DNA of 64,000 nucleotides from Dyadobacter chenhuakuii (GCF_023821985.2 NZ_CP098805.1:868001-932000), one strand, 5' to 3'. Shown: positions 33,708-43,213, counted from the first letter of the stretch. The notes: generated by a model from the letters alone, not told the origin. Program-made: numbers and translations.

Positions 33708-34922
33708 ATGAAAGAAGAAAAATCAATCACAACCACCGGGGAGCCAAGATGGATTGCGGTGTATTCCATATCACTTGCAGTAGCCGGACTAATCACTTCT
33801 GAATTCCTTCCTGTGAGTATTCTGACGCCAATCGCACGGGACCTTCATGTGACAGAAGGGATGGCCGGGCAGGCAATCTCGGTTACAGCATTAATTGCGA
33901 TGTTTTCCAGTTTATTTACTGCAATTCTGACCAAGAAAATTGACAGGCGGTGGGTACTCTTATCGTTTTCGGTGTTACAGATCATTTCTAATATCCTTGT
34001 TTCACAGGCATCTTCTTTTGCTGTGCTCATGGCTGGCAGGGTACTGCTCGGTATTGCAGTAGGTGGGTTTTGGGCCATGTCCACAGCTACAACGATGCGG
34101 CTGGTACCACAGCATCTTATCTCAAAAGCGCTTTCCATTGTTTTTGCGGCTGTCTCTTTTGCGACTGTCCTGGCCGCGCCTCTGGGCAGTTTTTTGGATG
34201 GGATTATCGGCTGGCGTAATGTATTTATGCTGGTATCTGGCATTGGTGTTATAGCGCTCGTCTGGCAGGCGCTCGTACTGCCGCCGATGCCGCCAAGCAG
34301 CCCTTCGCAGTTGCATACACTGGTTTCGGTATTCAGGCGCAGGGATGTAAAGAGAGGAATGCTCGGTGTTACATTTTCATTTGCAGGTTATGCGATCTTC
34401 TTTACCTATCTGCGCCCTTTGCTGGAAAATATTACACATGTGCCGGTGGCCATTCTGACAACCATTCTCCTGTTTTACGGCGCTGCCAACTTCTTTGGAG
34501 CCATCATTGCCCGGTTTATGATTGATAAAAACCTTTCATTGACTATGGTGGCAATGTCTTTTTTAATGTCTATTGTCACTGCCCTGCTCATTTTCCTGGG
34601 TGGTAATATGATCCTTGCATCGCTGTTTATCGCAGTTTGGGGCTTTGCATTCGGCAGTGTCCAGGTGGGCTGGCCGACCTGGATTACCCTTGCAGTTCCC
34701 GATGAAGCCGAAAGTGGGGGCAGCGTCCTTGTTGCCACAACACAACTTGCCATTACGCTGGGTGCAGGCCTGGGTGGGCTGGTATTTGACCATATAGGGA
34801 TTGGAGGCACATTCGGACTGGGAAGTTTGGTTTGGCTTTGCGCTGCATGGGCAATATGGCGTGCCATGAAAGGGCGTGTATGGAAGGCTGCTTCGGCAAG
34901 CGGCGGTATGGTGCATTTATGA
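33708..34922 (+). CDS. MFS transporter (DHA1 family drug/metabolite exporter)
   Basis: This is a 404-residue membrane protein with 12 hydrophobic segments. Early motifs LITSEFLPVSILTPIARDL and AGQAISVTALIAMFSSL, and the later GRVLLGIAVGGFWAMS, match the AraJ/YdhP/sugar-efflux type of MFS. It would export small molecules by proton antiport. It is a single gene behind operator site 2, so it is likely to be induced together with the neighbouring dehydrogenases. The substrate is unknown. Confidence 0.93.
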   Translation: MKEEKSITTTGEPRWIAVYSISLAVAGLITSEFLPVSILTPIARDLHVTEGMAGQAISVTALIAMFSSLFTAILTKKIDRRWVLLSFSVLQIISNILVSQASSFAVLMAGRVLLGIAVGGFWAMSTATTMRLVPQHLISKALSIVFAAVSFATVLAAPLGSFLDGIIGWRNVFMLVSGIGVIALVWQALVLPPMPPSSPSQLHTLVSVFRRRDVKRGMLGVTFSFAGYAIFFTYLRPLLENITHVPVAILTTILLFYGAANFFGAIIARFMIDKNLSLTMVAMSFLMSIVTALLIFLGGNMILASLFIAVWGFAFGSVQVGWPTWITLAVPDEAESGGSVLVATTQLAITLGAGLGGLVFDHIGIGGTFGLGSLVWLCAAWAIWRAMKGRVWKAASASGGMVHL

Positions 34923-34966
34923 TTTGAAGGCATGACCCGCCCGCCCGAACATTGCTTTTTGACTTG

Positions 34967-35031
34967 TTTGATATTCATAATATATCGCTTGATATCCATT
35001 GGACTTAGTAGTAGCGATCCCACTAATTTTG
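34967..35031 (+). promoter_or_regulatory. Tandem AraC-type operator and -7 element, site 3
   Basis: Half-sites TTTGATATTCATAA (34967) and CTTGATATCCATTG (34988) are 21 bp apart. The -7 element TAATTTTG starts at 35024, 34 bp after the second TGAT, the same geometry as at site 2. The target is the SDR at 35084 and probably the genes behind it up to the terminator at 38217. Confidence 0.78.
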
Positions 35032-35083
35032 AATCATTGAAAAGCACACAATGGAGCCGAATAAATTTATAATAGAAAATATC

Positions 35084-35833
35084 ATGAAAGATAAAGTAGC
35101 ATTTGTAACAGGAGCGGCAAAAGGAATGGGGGAAGCGGCCGTAAGGAGTTTTGCCCAAGCCGGAGCAGCCGTGATCATAGCGGACGTAGATATGGATGCA
35201 GCAAACACCCTGGCCCGCGAGCTTACCAGCAGTGGCGCCAGGGCAACGGCTGTGCATTGTGACGTCACAAAAAGTGAAGATGTAAAAGCTGCCGTTGAAA
35301 AGGCCGTATCACTTTACGGAGGACTTGATTTCGCATTTAACAACGCAGGCGTACAAGCCCGGAATGTCTTTACGGCCGATATGACCGAGCAGGAATATGA
35401 CCGCGTGATGGATATTAATCTGAAAGGGGTCTGGCTTTGTATGAAGTATGAATTAATCCAGATGCAAAAGCAAGGGGGCGGGGCGATCGTCAATAATTCA
35501 TCGATCGGCGGCATCGTAGGGGGTCCTGGACGAGCAGCGTACCATGCCTCCAAACACGGGGTGATCGGCCTTACAAAAAGTGCTGCTGCGGAATATGCAG
35601 CAAAAGGCATTCGCATCAATGCCGTCTGCCCCGGTACAATCGATACGCCTATGGTTCAGCAGATGTTCAGCCAAGGCGATTTGTCGGAAGAGGATTCCAA
35701 AAAAGGCGCGCCGATCGGCCGGATCGGGCAACCGCAGGAGATCGCAGATGCTGTATTGTGGCTGTGCAGCCCGCAGTCCAGCTTTGTGATCGGCCAGGCA
35801 TTGACTGTTGATGGCGGCATTACGATCCTATAA
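35084..35833 (+). CDS. SDR family NAD(P)-dependent oxidoreductase
   Basis: The 249-residue classical SDR starts at ATG 35084 (MKDKVAFVTGAAKGMG); an upstream in-frame ATG at 35051 would add 11 residues. It has TGAAKGMG at 9-16, ADVD (33-36) favouring NAD, NNAG at 86-89, Ser140, and Tyr153-x3-Lys157 in YHASK. It is the first gene after operator site 3, followed 97 bp later by the alpha/beta hydrolase. It resembles glucose/cyclic-alcohol dehydrogenases, but the substrate is not clear. Confidence 0.92.
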   Translation: MKDKVAFVTGAAKGMGEAAVRSFAQAGAAVIIADVDMDAANTLARELTSSGARATAVHCDVTKSEDVKAAVEKAVSLYGGLDFAFNNAGVQARNVFTADMTEQEYDRVMDINLKGVWLCMKYELIQMQKQGGGAIVNNSSIGGIVGGPGRAAYHASKHGVIGLTKSAAAEYAAKGIRINAVCPGTIDTPMVQQMFSQGDLSEEDSKKGAPIGRIGQPQEIADAVLWLCSPQSSFVIGQALTVDGGITIL

Positions 35834-35930
35834 TTGTATCAGCCCAATTCAAGTGCGGTGCTAAAATCTGCTACGAAACAGATTGGTAACCATGGTAATA
35901 AGGTAAAATCAAAAACTAAAAACGTTAATA

Positions 35931-37022
35931 ATGAACAATCTAAAAAGGCTCGGTAGCATTACCATAGCCATCATAGCAATGATGATTAATAGCAACATTT
36001 CAATGGCCCAGGATCTGTCCAATGGAGCCGATAATTTTTACAAAAGCGATAAAGTGACCATCAAAAAGGTCACTTTCAAAAACCAATACAATATGAAGGT
36101 GGCGGGCAATCTTTTTACGCCAAAAGATTTAGATCAAAAAGCGAAAAATGCAGCGATCATTGTCGGTCACCCGATGGGGGCTGTCAAAGAGCAGAGTGCA
36201 AACCTTTATGCTACTAAAATGGCTGAAAAAGGATTTGTTACCTTATCGCTGGACCTGTCATTTTGGGGGGAAAGCCAGGGAGAGCCGCGCAATGCGGTCG
36301 CGCCCGATATTTATGCAGATGATTTCAGTGCCGCGGTGGATTACCTGGGTACGCAAGCGTTTGTGGACCGCGAGCGGATCGGTGTGCTGGGGATTTGCGG
36401 GAGCGGAAGTTTTGTGATCAGCGCGGCAAAAATCGATCCGCGCATGAAAGCAATCGCAACGGTAAGCATGTACGACATGGGAGCGGCTAACCGCAATGCG
36501 CTCAATCATTCATTGACCCTTCAGCAACGCAAAAAAATTATTGCTGATGCAGCCCAGCAGCGCTATGAAGAATTCACAGGCAGCGAGCCGAAGCTTACCG
36601 GCGGAACGGTTGACGAGCTTACCCAAGCTTCGAATGCCATTGAGCGGGAGTTTTATGATTTCTATCGCACCAGCCGCGGGGAATATACGCCAAAAGGGTC
36701 GAGTCCAAAACAGACCACACACCCGACGCTTGCGACTAATACCAAGTTCATGAACTTTTACCCCTTCAATGATATCGAGACCATTTCACCGCGACCAATG
36801 CTTTTCATTGCAGGTGAAAATGCACATTCCATCGAATTCAGCCAGGATGCTTACAAGCTTGCCGGACAGCCGAAGGAACTTGTGATCGTTCCCGGCGCGG
36901 GACACGTGGATCTGTATGACAGGGTAAACCTGATCCCCTGGGACAAACTGGAGTCTTTTTTTAAAAAGAACCTTCAATCCAAAACGGAAGGCACAGTTGG
37001 ACTGCTGCCGGAAAGAAAGTAA
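35931..37022 (+). CDS. Secreted alpha/beta hydrolase (YcjY/dienelactone-hydrolase-like)
   Basis: The 363-residue protein has a signal peptide ending at SMAQD (residue 26). The oxyanion region IIVGHPMGAVKEQS is near 76-90. The nucleophile elbow is GICGSG with Cys156 rather than Ser, as in dienelactone hydrolases. The C-terminal PGAGHVDLYD supplies the His. It lies between the SDR and a lipoprotein in the site-3 unit. Hydrolysis of a lactone or ester in the periplasm is plausible; the substrate is unknown. Confidence 0.86.
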   Translation: MNNLKRLGSITIAIIAMMINSNISMAQDLSNGADNFYKSDKVTIKKVTFKNQYNMKVAGNLFTPKDLDQKAKNAAIIVGHPMGAVKEQSANLYATKMAEKGFVTLSLDLSFWGESQGEPRNAVAPDIYADDFSAAVDYLGTQAFVDRERIGVLGICGSGSFVISAAKIDPRMKAIATVSMYDMGAANRNALNHSLTLQQRKKIIADAAQQRYEEFTGSEPKLTGGTVDELTQASNAIEREFYDFYRTSRGEYTPKGSSPKQTTHPTLATNTKFMNFYPFNDIETISPRPMLFIAGENAHSIEFSQDAYKLAGQPKELVIVPGAGHVDLYDRVNLIPWDKLESFFKKNLQSKTEGTVGLLPERK

Positions 37023-37064
37023 TGGTGTAATTTTTTTTGAATCAAAATATAAATAACGGAACAC

Positions 37065-37580
37065 ATGAAACAATCAAGAGTAATCCTGTACCCTTTGCTG
37101 GTATTTATTCTGGCGATCATGGCATGTAATTCAGACGGTAGCATGGACCCAAATAGCAATAACAACCCCGGGCAGGAAAGCCCCGGGCAGGAAAATCCTG
37201 GTACCGACAGCACCGATGTGGACTCTTCGAGCAACCGATTGAAAATCACCATTGGTACAAGAACATTCAACGCCACGCTGGTTTCAAACCCCACGGTTAC
37301 GGCCTTCAAAGCCCGGCTGCCGATGACGGTGAACATGACCGAGTTGAACGGCAATGAAAAGCTTTACAATTTCAGCAGCGCCTTGCCAACCAATGCCTCC
37401 AATCCGCGCAACATCGCAGCCGGTGATCTGATGCTTTACGGGTCTGCCACGCTAGTGCTCTTTTACGAGTCATTTCCTACGTCGTACAGCTATACCAGGC
37501 TTGGGAAAATAGACAATCCATCCGGCCTTGCATCCGCTGTTGGCAACGGTTCAGTATCTGTGCGTTTTGAATTGGAGTAG
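37065..37580 (+). CDS. Lipoprotein with cyclophilin-like fold domain
   Basis: The 171-residue protein has a lipobox (IMAC, Cys21), a low-complexity linker with two PGQE repeats (about 35-46), and a domain from residue 58. That domain contains LKITIGTRTFNATLVSN, LPMTVNMTELNGNEK and DLMLYGSATLVLFYESFPTS. The pattern matches the small cyclophilin-like proteins found widely beside aldo/keto reductases and cupins in Bacteroidota. The catalytic role, if any, is not known. It is part of the site-3 unit. Confidence 0.8.
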   Translation: MKQSRVILYPLLVFILAIMACNSDGSMDPNSNNNPGQESPGQENPGTDSTDVDSSSNRLKITIGTRTFNATLVSNPTVTAFKARLPMTVNMTELNGNEKLYNFSSALPTNASNPRNIAAGDLMLYGSATLVLFYESFPTSYSYTRLGKIDNPSGLASAVGNGSVSVRFELE

Positions 37581-37670
37581 TGTGTTGTCTCACTAATTTA
37601 TGCCTGATTTAGTGAACAGTTACCCAGATTTTGAGATTTCAAATTAATGTCTTCAACTAATAATCAACAA

Positions 37671-38171
37671 ATGGAAAAGACCAGAAATCATATTGCAACA
37701 AAGATTTTGTTGACCTTGGCTGCGGCTGCTCTCATCACTTTTCAGGGGTTCTCTCAGTCGAAAGCTGATGCAGATGCAAAACAGGCTATTTTCCCAAAAG
37801 GCCAGCAGGGACCAGCTTCGAATTTTACAGGTAAAGCCTTCAATTATGGTCTCCTAGAAAGTGATTCTACTTATAATACAGTCGTGGGAAACGTGTTTTT
37901 TGAACCCGGCGCCAGGTCAAATTGGCATAAACATCCGGCCGGTCAGATCCTGATCATTACCGCTGGCGAGGGCTTTCACCAGATAAAGGGAAAGCCGATA
38001 GAGAAAATGCGAAAAGGCGATGTTGTGAAATGTCCGCCTGATGTAGAGCACTGGCACGGGGCAAGTCCCGACAGTGGTCTGCACCAAATGTACATCATCC
38101 CCAATACTGAAAAAGGGATTGTTGAATGGCTGCAACCAGTTAACGACAAGGAATACAATGCATTTAAATAA
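37671..38171 (+). CDS. Secreted cupin domain protein
   Basis: From ATG 37671 this encodes 166 residues with a signal peptide (LLTLAAAALITFQGFSQ). The cupin core shows motif 1 with SNWHKHPAGQILIITAGEG and motif 2 with GDVVKCPPDVEHWHGASP, giving metal-binding His residues. The closest family is the small cupins related to (R)-mandelonitrile lyase and carboxymuconolactone-associated proteins. It is the last gene before the terminator at 38217-38247. The enzymatic role is not certain. Confidence 0.88.
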   Translation: MEKTRNHIATKILLTLAAAALITFQGFSQSKADADAKQAIFPKGQQGPASNFTGKAFNYGLLESDSTYNTVVGNVFFEPGARSNWHKHPAGQILIITAGEGFHQIKGKPIEKMRKGDVVKCPPDVEHWHGASPDSGLHQMYIIPNTEKGIVEWLQPVNDKEYNAFK

Positions 38172-38216
38172 CATCTGGACATCAAAAAAATTATACTAAG
38201 CTAGATGAACGATTGC

Positions 38217-38247
38217 AAAGCAGGCCTGAATTTCAGGTCTGCTTTTG
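38217..38247 (+). terminator. Rho-independent terminator after the site-3 unit
   Basis: AAGCAGGCCTGAA pairs with TTCAGGTCTGCTT (one G-T pair), followed by a short T-run. It lies 46 bp after the cupin stop. Confidence 0.75.
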
Positions 38248-38354
38248 CTGAATGAGAAAACAATTGCATTTGCTTTGAAATGCAGAAAGGATTATCTGAA
38301 AAGACGGCCAAAAGCATATCAGAAATCAAATGAACTTAACAAGACTTAGAAATC

Positions 38355-38753
38355 ATGGAAATTACAAGAATAGGTTCTCAGCCATCCAGTGTCGGCTCCC
38401 AAGACTGGTTTACAGGAAAGGTTCGCATTGATGCATTATTTCAACCAAACGAATTCAGGCGAGCGCAGGCCGCAAGCGTTACTTTTGAGCCAGGCGCACG
38501 CACTGCCTGGCATACTCATCCGCTGGGACAAACGCTCATTGTGACGTCAGGAGCCGGTTGGGTACAGCGGGAAGGTGGCAAAGTGAAGCAGATTTTCCCG
38601 GGTGACCTCGTTTGGTTTGACGCAGGAGAAAAGCATTGGCACGGCGCAACGGCTACAACTGCCATGACGCATATTGCCATCCAGGAACAATTGGACGGTA
38701 AAGTTGTGCAGTGGATGGAGAAGGTTGAAGATTCTGAGTATACAAACCAATAA
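38355..38753 (+). CDS. Cytosolic cupin domain protein
   Basis: The 132-residue protein lacks a signal peptide and is a paralog of the preceding cupin. It carries [20 protein letters not shown] with the metal-binding histidines and [20 protein letters not shown] as the second motif. It ends [13 protein letters not shown], as its paralog ends VEWLQPVNDKEY. The two compartments thus each have a version. It has its own transcription unit, bounded by terminators on both sides. Confidence 0.9.
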   Translation: MEITRIGSQPSSVGSQDWFTGKVRIDALFQPNEFRRAQAASVTFEPGARTAWHTHPLGQTLIVTSGAGWVQREGGKVKQIFPGDLVWFDAGEKHWHGATATTAMTHIAIQEQLDGKVVQWMEKVEDSEYTNQ

Positions 38754-39043
38754 AGGCTCCATGTTACATTAAGCATGAACAAATAAGAGTTTCCAATCGG
38801 AGCCGATGTCACGTTGTGCCTACGTCCCGCGCTTAAAAGCGAGAATTTTTAGAAATTGTAAGAAACTAGAGTACAAATCAGTGTAATAGAAAACGCCGGA
38901 GAATTCTGGCATTTTTGGTTTTAGTTTCTTTAATTGAAACGACAATAGGTTGCCACGAAAAAGCTTTTATTAGCGTATCTATAATAGATGGTAGTTTTTT
39001 AGTTGGTTGTTAAATACCCGGCAACATTCAGACGTGTCCATTG
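38754..39043. other. Intergenic region with terminator only
   Basis: About 290 bp follow the cupin gene. It contains the hairpin at 38893-38917 and no convincing gene. It ends at operator site 4. Confidence 0.45.
38893..38917 (+). terminator. Probable terminator after the second cupin gene
   Basis: CGCCGGAGA and ATTCTGGCA form an imperfect hairpin centred on GAATTC and are followed by TTTTT. It lies 140 bp after the cupin stop. Confidence 0.55.
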
Positions 39044-39107
39044 TTTGAAACTCTTAATTAATTGTTTGATTTTTGATAAACGGTTAGTCAATTTGATTCT
39101 AATTTTG
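39044..39107 (+). promoter_or_regulatory. Tandem AraC-type operator and -7 element, site 4
   Basis: Half-sites TTTGAAACTCTTAA (39044) and TTTGATTTTTGATA (39065) are 21 bp apart; these are the most diverged copies. The -7 element TAATTTTG starts at 39100, 33 bp after the second TGAT. The target is the unit starting at 39121. Confidence 0.65.
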
Positions 39108-39120
39108 TATTGGATTTAAA

Positions 39121-39513
39121 ATGATTAATTCAATGACTGCGAGCTCCTATTCTAAAATTGTCTGTGTCGCTATGGGTTTAGCGTTCCTTTTTATATCTTC
39201 TTCTATATCAGCTCAATCATTGGTTCTTACTGGTCCGATTAACGTTGAGAGTAATGCCCGGTCAGCAAAATCCAAAATTAAGGAACAGATGACAGTAAGG
39301 TTCGTTTTATTGCCTTGCAATGGTCAAGATACAACGAAGTATTTCGCTGATTATAGCTTTTATAAAAGTGAAGTCAACGCAATATTTATCCATCGAAGTG
39401 CCCGAAAATTGAATGATCTCATGATCGATCGAAAGCAAAGAAGGGCTGACTTATTTTGTTTTGAAAAAGTAAATGTAAGAATGAATTTGTTGAAGAGCAG
39501 TGCGAATAATTAG
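39121..39513 (+). CDS. Secreted hypothetical protein
   Basis: The 130-residue product has a signal peptide (VAMGLAFLFISSSISAQ) and a small basic body with four cysteines in total and a tail rich in Lys/Arg (RKLNDLMIDRKQRRADLF). I recognise no domain. It is the first ORF behind operator site 4, only 13 bp after the -7 element, and is followed 62 bp later by a subtilase. The very short leader leaves open that the true product starts at a later Met. Confidence 0.5.
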   Translation: MINSMTASSYSKIVCVAMGLAFLFISSSISAQSLVLTGPINVESNARSAKSKIKEQMTVRFVLLPCNGQDTTKYFADYSFYKSEVNAIFIHRSARKLNDLMIDRKQRRADLFCFEKVNVRMNLLKSSANN

Positions 39514-39575
39514 TTGCAATTATTCGTTTTGAATTCAGATAAAATTGATTTGTGATGGTGATGAGAGGATGTATT

Positions 39576-40757
39576 ATGGTTGCTAAATTTATCCGTGCTA
39601 TTGTCATTGGCTTAGGTGTTTCTGCTTGCCAGAATGATGATACATTGGAGCCTTCCTTCTCTACTGATTGCTTGGTGAAAGCGACTGCCAATAGTGGCCA
39701 GATTGTTTCCGGTGCCTACATTGTTACCTATCGGCCAGCAGAGGAATTGCCTGGTGACCAACGTGCGAGACTTACGGCTGCTAAGGCAAGTGCCGAGCAG
39801 TTTTTGAGTAGCAGGAAAATAGCGGATTTGCAGACCCAGGTTCTTGCATCGGGTGAGCAGACCACCTTTCTGGCACATCTGACCGAAGCCGAATCGGTCA
39901 GGCTAAAAATGGATCCATCGGTTAGGGTTATAGAACCAGATAGGATCATGTCCGTTTGCAGCTGCGTGGAGATTTCTACTCCCACCACGCTTCCCTGGAA
40001 CATAGCGCAGACCGGATACGGCCGCGGCGATCTGCAAACCACTAAAACTGCCTGGGTGATCGATACAGGTATTGACCTGGACCATCCCGACTTGAATGTG
40101 GATGCAGCACGCAGCAGATCATTTATCACCGGGCAAACATCTGCCGATGATCAGAATGGTCATGGAACTCACGTTGCGGGAATAATCGGGGCACAAAACA
40201 ACACGATTGGGACGACCGGCGTAGCTTCCGGTGCTACCTTGGTTTCACTGCGCGTTTTGGATGAGGAAGGCGAAGGGCGGCTTTCCGGCATTATCCAGGC
40301 TGTGAATCATGTGATACAAAATGGTCGCGCAGGGGATGTAGTCAACATGAGCCTTGGTGGAGAAGGAATATCCGCCACATTGGAAAGAGCGATTGTGCGG
40401 GGCGCAAACGCGGGCATTTTCTTTTCAATAGCAGCTGGAAATGAAGGTAAAAATGTAGAGGACTTTTCTCCTGCACGTGTCAATCACCAAAATGTCTTTA
40501 CGGTTTCGGCAATGAACCAGAACAACCGGTTTGCGTCATTTTCAAATTACGGTAGTAGTGTTGACGTTTGCGCTTACGGCGTACGCATTACATCTACATA
40601 CTCAAATGGCCGTTACGCTACATTGAGCGGCACCTCGATGGCAGCCCCACACGTTTCCGGTCTTTTGCTCGTTCGCGGAAGCAGCCTGCCTATGCACGGC
40701 AGCGTCTCCGGCGACCGGGATGCTACACCTGATCCGATGGCGGGTGAGCCGAATTAG
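39576..40757 (+). CDS. S8 subtilisin-like serine protease lipoprotein
   Basis: From ATG 39576 the protein has 393 residues with lipobox GVSAC (Cys18). An I9-type inhibitor propeptide lies at about 45-125, and the catalytic domain follows. The triad is Asp163 in VIDTGID, His196 in NGHGTHVAG and Ser354 in SGTSMAAPHVSG, with oxyanion Asn289 in AAGNEG. The C-terminus ends in a short polar tail (DATPDPMAGEPN) soon after the Ser motif, so it may lack the last helix of the fold. It shares the site-4 unit with the PQQ dehydrogenase. Confidence 0.93.
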   Translation: MVAKFIRAIVIGLGVSACQNDDTLEPSFSTDCLVKATANSGQIVSGAYIVTYRPAEELPGDQRARLTAAKASAEQFLSSRKIADLQTQVLASGEQTTFLAHLTEAESVRLKMDPSVRVIEPDRIMSVCSCVEISTPTTLPWNIAQTGYGRGDLQTTKTAWVIDTGIDLDHPDLNVDAARSRSFITGQTSADDQNGHGTHVAGIIGAQNNTIGTTGVASGATLVSLRVLDEEGEGRLSGIIQAVNHVIQNGRAGDVVNMSLGGEGISATLERAIVRGANAGIFFSIAAGNEGKNVEDFSPARVNHQNVFTVSAMNQNNRFASFSNYGSSVDVCAYGVRITSTYSNGRYATLSGTSMAAPHVSGLLLVRGSSLPMHGSVSGDRDATPDPMAGEPN

Positions 40758-40781
40758 ATTACCTTTTATTAATTAGAACTC

Positions 40782-42029
40782 ATGATGATGAACAACCCAG
40801 GACTTTTAAAATTTGCGTTTTTACTATTGCTATCAGTATCCTGCAAACAGGAAAGCGAGCCCCATACCAATCCGGAACCTGGATCCGGGCAAAGCAATGA
40901 TTCTACTTCGGTGGAGGTTAATGCGCCGAATTCAAGATATACACCGGCTTTTGCAGGCCAGACACGCATTCGAGCCGTGCGAACTGAAGCGCAGTTTGTG
41001 ACTAGGATCGTGACTGATCAGTTAACCAATCCCTGGGGGATAACCAGTTTGCCGGATGGCGGGCTGCTGATCACGCAAAAAGGCGGTCAGATGCGGATTG
41101 TTAGTGCCGCTGGGGTGCTGGGAAGTGTCATTACGGGATTGCCCGCTGTCAATGCTGCGGGACAAGGCGGTTTATTGGGGTTGTGCCTTGATCCGCAATT
41201 CGAATCGAACAGGTTGGTTTACTGGGTGTTTTCTGAACCTGTGGCGGGCGGCAGCTTGACTTCTGTTGGGCGCGGGCGGCTGTCTTCTGATGCAAGTAGA
41301 GTAGAAAATGCAGCGGTGATTTACAGGGCGACGCCATCGTATACAGGAAGCGCCCATTATGGCGGGCGCATCCTTTTTGATCGTACCGGGCATTTACTGG
41401 TGAGTACGGGTGAACGCTCGGATATGGTCACAAGGCCACAATCTCAGTCACTTAGTTCAGGCCTGGGTAAGATTGTCAGGATTACGACCGATGGACGTCC
41501 CGGGGCAGATAACCCATTTGTTGGCCAAAGCAATGCACGTCCGGAAATTTGGTCGCTTGGCCACCGTAATCCGCAGGGACTGGCCATGCACCCTGTCACT
41601 GGGGAGTTATGGGAAAGCGAGCACGGACCACGTGGCGGAGATGAAATCAACCGTGTTCAGGCGGGAGGAAATTACGGCTGGCCAACCATTACATATGGAT
41701 TGGAATACAGTGGACAGCCGGTGGGTGCTGGTATTCAGCAGCGTGATGGATTGTTACAGCCAGCTTATTATTGGGACCCGGTAATTTCTCCAAGCGGGAT
41801 GACTTTTTACAGTGGGAATTCCATCCCGGAATGGGAAAACAATCTATTCATCGGTTCGCTGAGCGGCATGCATATAGCGCGATTGGTGATTGAAAATAAC
41901 CGGATCGTCGGCGAGGAGCGGCTTTTGGTTAGCGAGCAGCAACGTTTTCGGGATATTACCCAAGGTCGTGATGGCGCATTGTACGCCGTTACAGATCAGG
42001 GCCGCCTTTACCGGATTGCCTCAAACTAA
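40782..42029 (+). CDS. PQQ-dependent aldose sugar dehydrogenase (Asd/YliI family) lipoprotein
   Basis: This 415-residue periplasmic six-bladed beta-propeller oxidises sugars with PQQ. The lipobox is SVSC (Cys22). Family motifs are NPWGITSLPDGGLLITQKGG, GQGGLLGLCLDP, HYGGRILFD, the catalytic-region SLGHRNPQGLA, and ESEHGPRGGDEIN, GGNYGWP. The start is one of three consecutive ATGs at 40782. It follows the subtilase by 24 bp. No PQQ synthesis genes are in the window. Confidence 0.92.
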   Translation: MMMNNPGLLKFAFLLLLSVSCKQESEPHTNPEPGSGQSNDSTSVEVNAPNSRYTPAFAGQTRIRAVRTEAQFVTRIVTDQLTNPWGITSLPDGGLLITQKGGQMRIVSAAGVLGSVITGLPAVNAAGQGGLLGLCLDPQFESNRLVYWVFSEPVAGGSLTSVGRGRLSSDASRVENAAVIYRATPSYTGSAHYGGRILFDRTGHLLVSTGERSDMVTRPQSQSLSSGLGKIVRITTDGRPGADNPFVGQSNARPEIWSLGHRNPQGLAMHPVTGELWESEHGPRGGDEINRVQAGGNYGWPTITYGLEYSGQPVGAGIQQRDGLLQPAYYWDPVISPSGMTFYSGNSIPEWENNLFIGSLSGMHIARLVIENNRIVGEERLLVSEQQRFRDITQGRDGALYAVTDQGRLYRIASN

Positions 42030-42451
42030 TGTTGAACAATCGCAATTAGGGATCCTTTGATTCTCCACGCCAGTCACTTCACTTGCAAAATGTCAATATC
42101 AACTGGACGGCATTATGTAGGCAAACTTTGGCAACGGGATTCGGGGATTTCTTGTATCTAATGCGTTTATATGAAGTACAGTTGTAAAGAAAGGTGGGAG
42201 TTGATGACTTTCACCTTTTTAGTTAAAAGCGTATATACATAATCGTTAGTTTTTCCAGTGATGTGTTTGAAATTCATAATCAATGGTTTGATTATCTTTA
42301 TTCGTGTGGCTGCGGTGAGGTTAAATTTGTTGTTAGCGTTGGTGGCGAGGTTTGGCTTACTTAAACGTATTTCTCAATTGTGCTTTGTAAAATAAATAGC
42401 CAGATACGATCTAAGTTGATAATAATGTATTAAACTTCATCAGTAACAAAA
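42030..42451. other. Intergenic region of about 420 bp holding operator site 5
   Basis: No gene or RNA is seen. Apart from the tandem operator and -7 element at 42266-42329 there is a 120-bp untranslated leader before the SDR. I see no terminator hairpin of clear quality after the PQQ dehydrogenase. Confidence 0.5.
42266..42329 (+). promoter_or_regulatory. Tandem AraC-type operator and -7 element, site 5
   Basis: Half-sites TTTGAAATTCATAA (42266) and TTTGATTATCTTTA (42287) are 21 bp apart. The -7 element TAAATTTG starts at 42322, 33 bp after the second TGAT. The target is the SDR at 42452, so the leader is about 115 bases. Confidence 0.75.
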
Positions 42452-43213
42452 ATGGCAAGGATATTCATTACAGGCTCTGTGGACGGGCTTGGGCAGTTGG
42501 CAGCAAATGCGCTCGTCCACAAAGGTCATAGTGTGGTGTTGCATGCGCGGAATCGGGAGCGCTCAAAGTATGGTCTAGCCATGGTGCCTGGAGCAGAAGC
42601 TGTGCTTACTGGCGATTTGTCAAGCATTGAAGAAACAAAGAATCTTGCTGATCAGGTTAACGCACTTGGGCAGTTTGATGCCATCATACATAATGCAGGT
42701 GTATACCAGATGCATGAAAACAAACTGACTTTGGATGGCTTGCCACCATTATTTGCTGTTAACACGATTGCTCCATATGTGCTGACTTGCCTTATTAAGC
42801 AGCCCCATCGCCTGATCTATACGAGTTCGGGAATGCATAAGCAGGCAGACCCAAACTTGTCAGGCTTAAACCAGGAAAAACTCAGTATAACTTATTCCGA
42901 CTCCAAATTCCACAATCTGATCCTGGCAATGGCCGTCGCCAGACTCCGTCCGGATATTTATGCTAATGCAGTAGACCCTGGCTGGGTGCCCACCAAGATG
43001 GGTGGCCCCGGAGCGCCGGATAATTTACAGAAAGGCTTTGCCACCCAGGTCTGGCTTGCTGTAAGTAGTGATGAGCAAGCCAAAATATCTGGTATGTATT
43101 TGCATCATCAAAAGCCAGACCGTTATCTGCGTCAGGCCGACCAGGGAGCGGTCCAAGAGAAGTTCCTGTCTTTTTGCGAAAACCTAACCGGCATTGCATT
43201 ACCGTTTGTGTGA
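42452..43213 (+). CDS. SDR family oxidoreductase (retinol-dehydrogenase-like)
   Basis: This 253-residue protein has TGSVDGLG at 7-14, a basic HARNRERS (31-38) that favours NADP, HNAG at 80-83, and Tyr148-x3-Lys152 in YSDSK. VDPGWVPTKMGG after the catalytic segment is typical of the retinol/protochlorophyllide-like SDRs. The C-terminal part after about 215 looks less conserved. It is a single gene behind operator site 5, convergent with the LysR gene. Confidence 0.88.
   Translation: MARIFITGSVDGLGQLAANALVHKGHSVVLHARNRERSKYGLAMVPGAEAVLTGDLSSIEETKNLADQVNALGQFDAIIHNAGVYQMHENKLTLDGLPPLFAVNTIAPYVLTCLIKQPHRLIYTSSGMHKQADPNLSGLNQEKLSITYSDSKFHNLILAMAVARLRPDIYANAVDPGWVPTKMGGPGAPDNLQKGFATQVWLAVSSDEQAKISGMYLHHQKPDRYLRQADQGAVQEKFLSFCENLTGIALPFV

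Noticed and set aside
35884..35905. Possible eighth operator (TGGTAACCATGGTAATAA) before the alpha/beta hydrolase
   Set aside because: Only one half-site-like stretch is present, and the position 21 bp upstream does not match.
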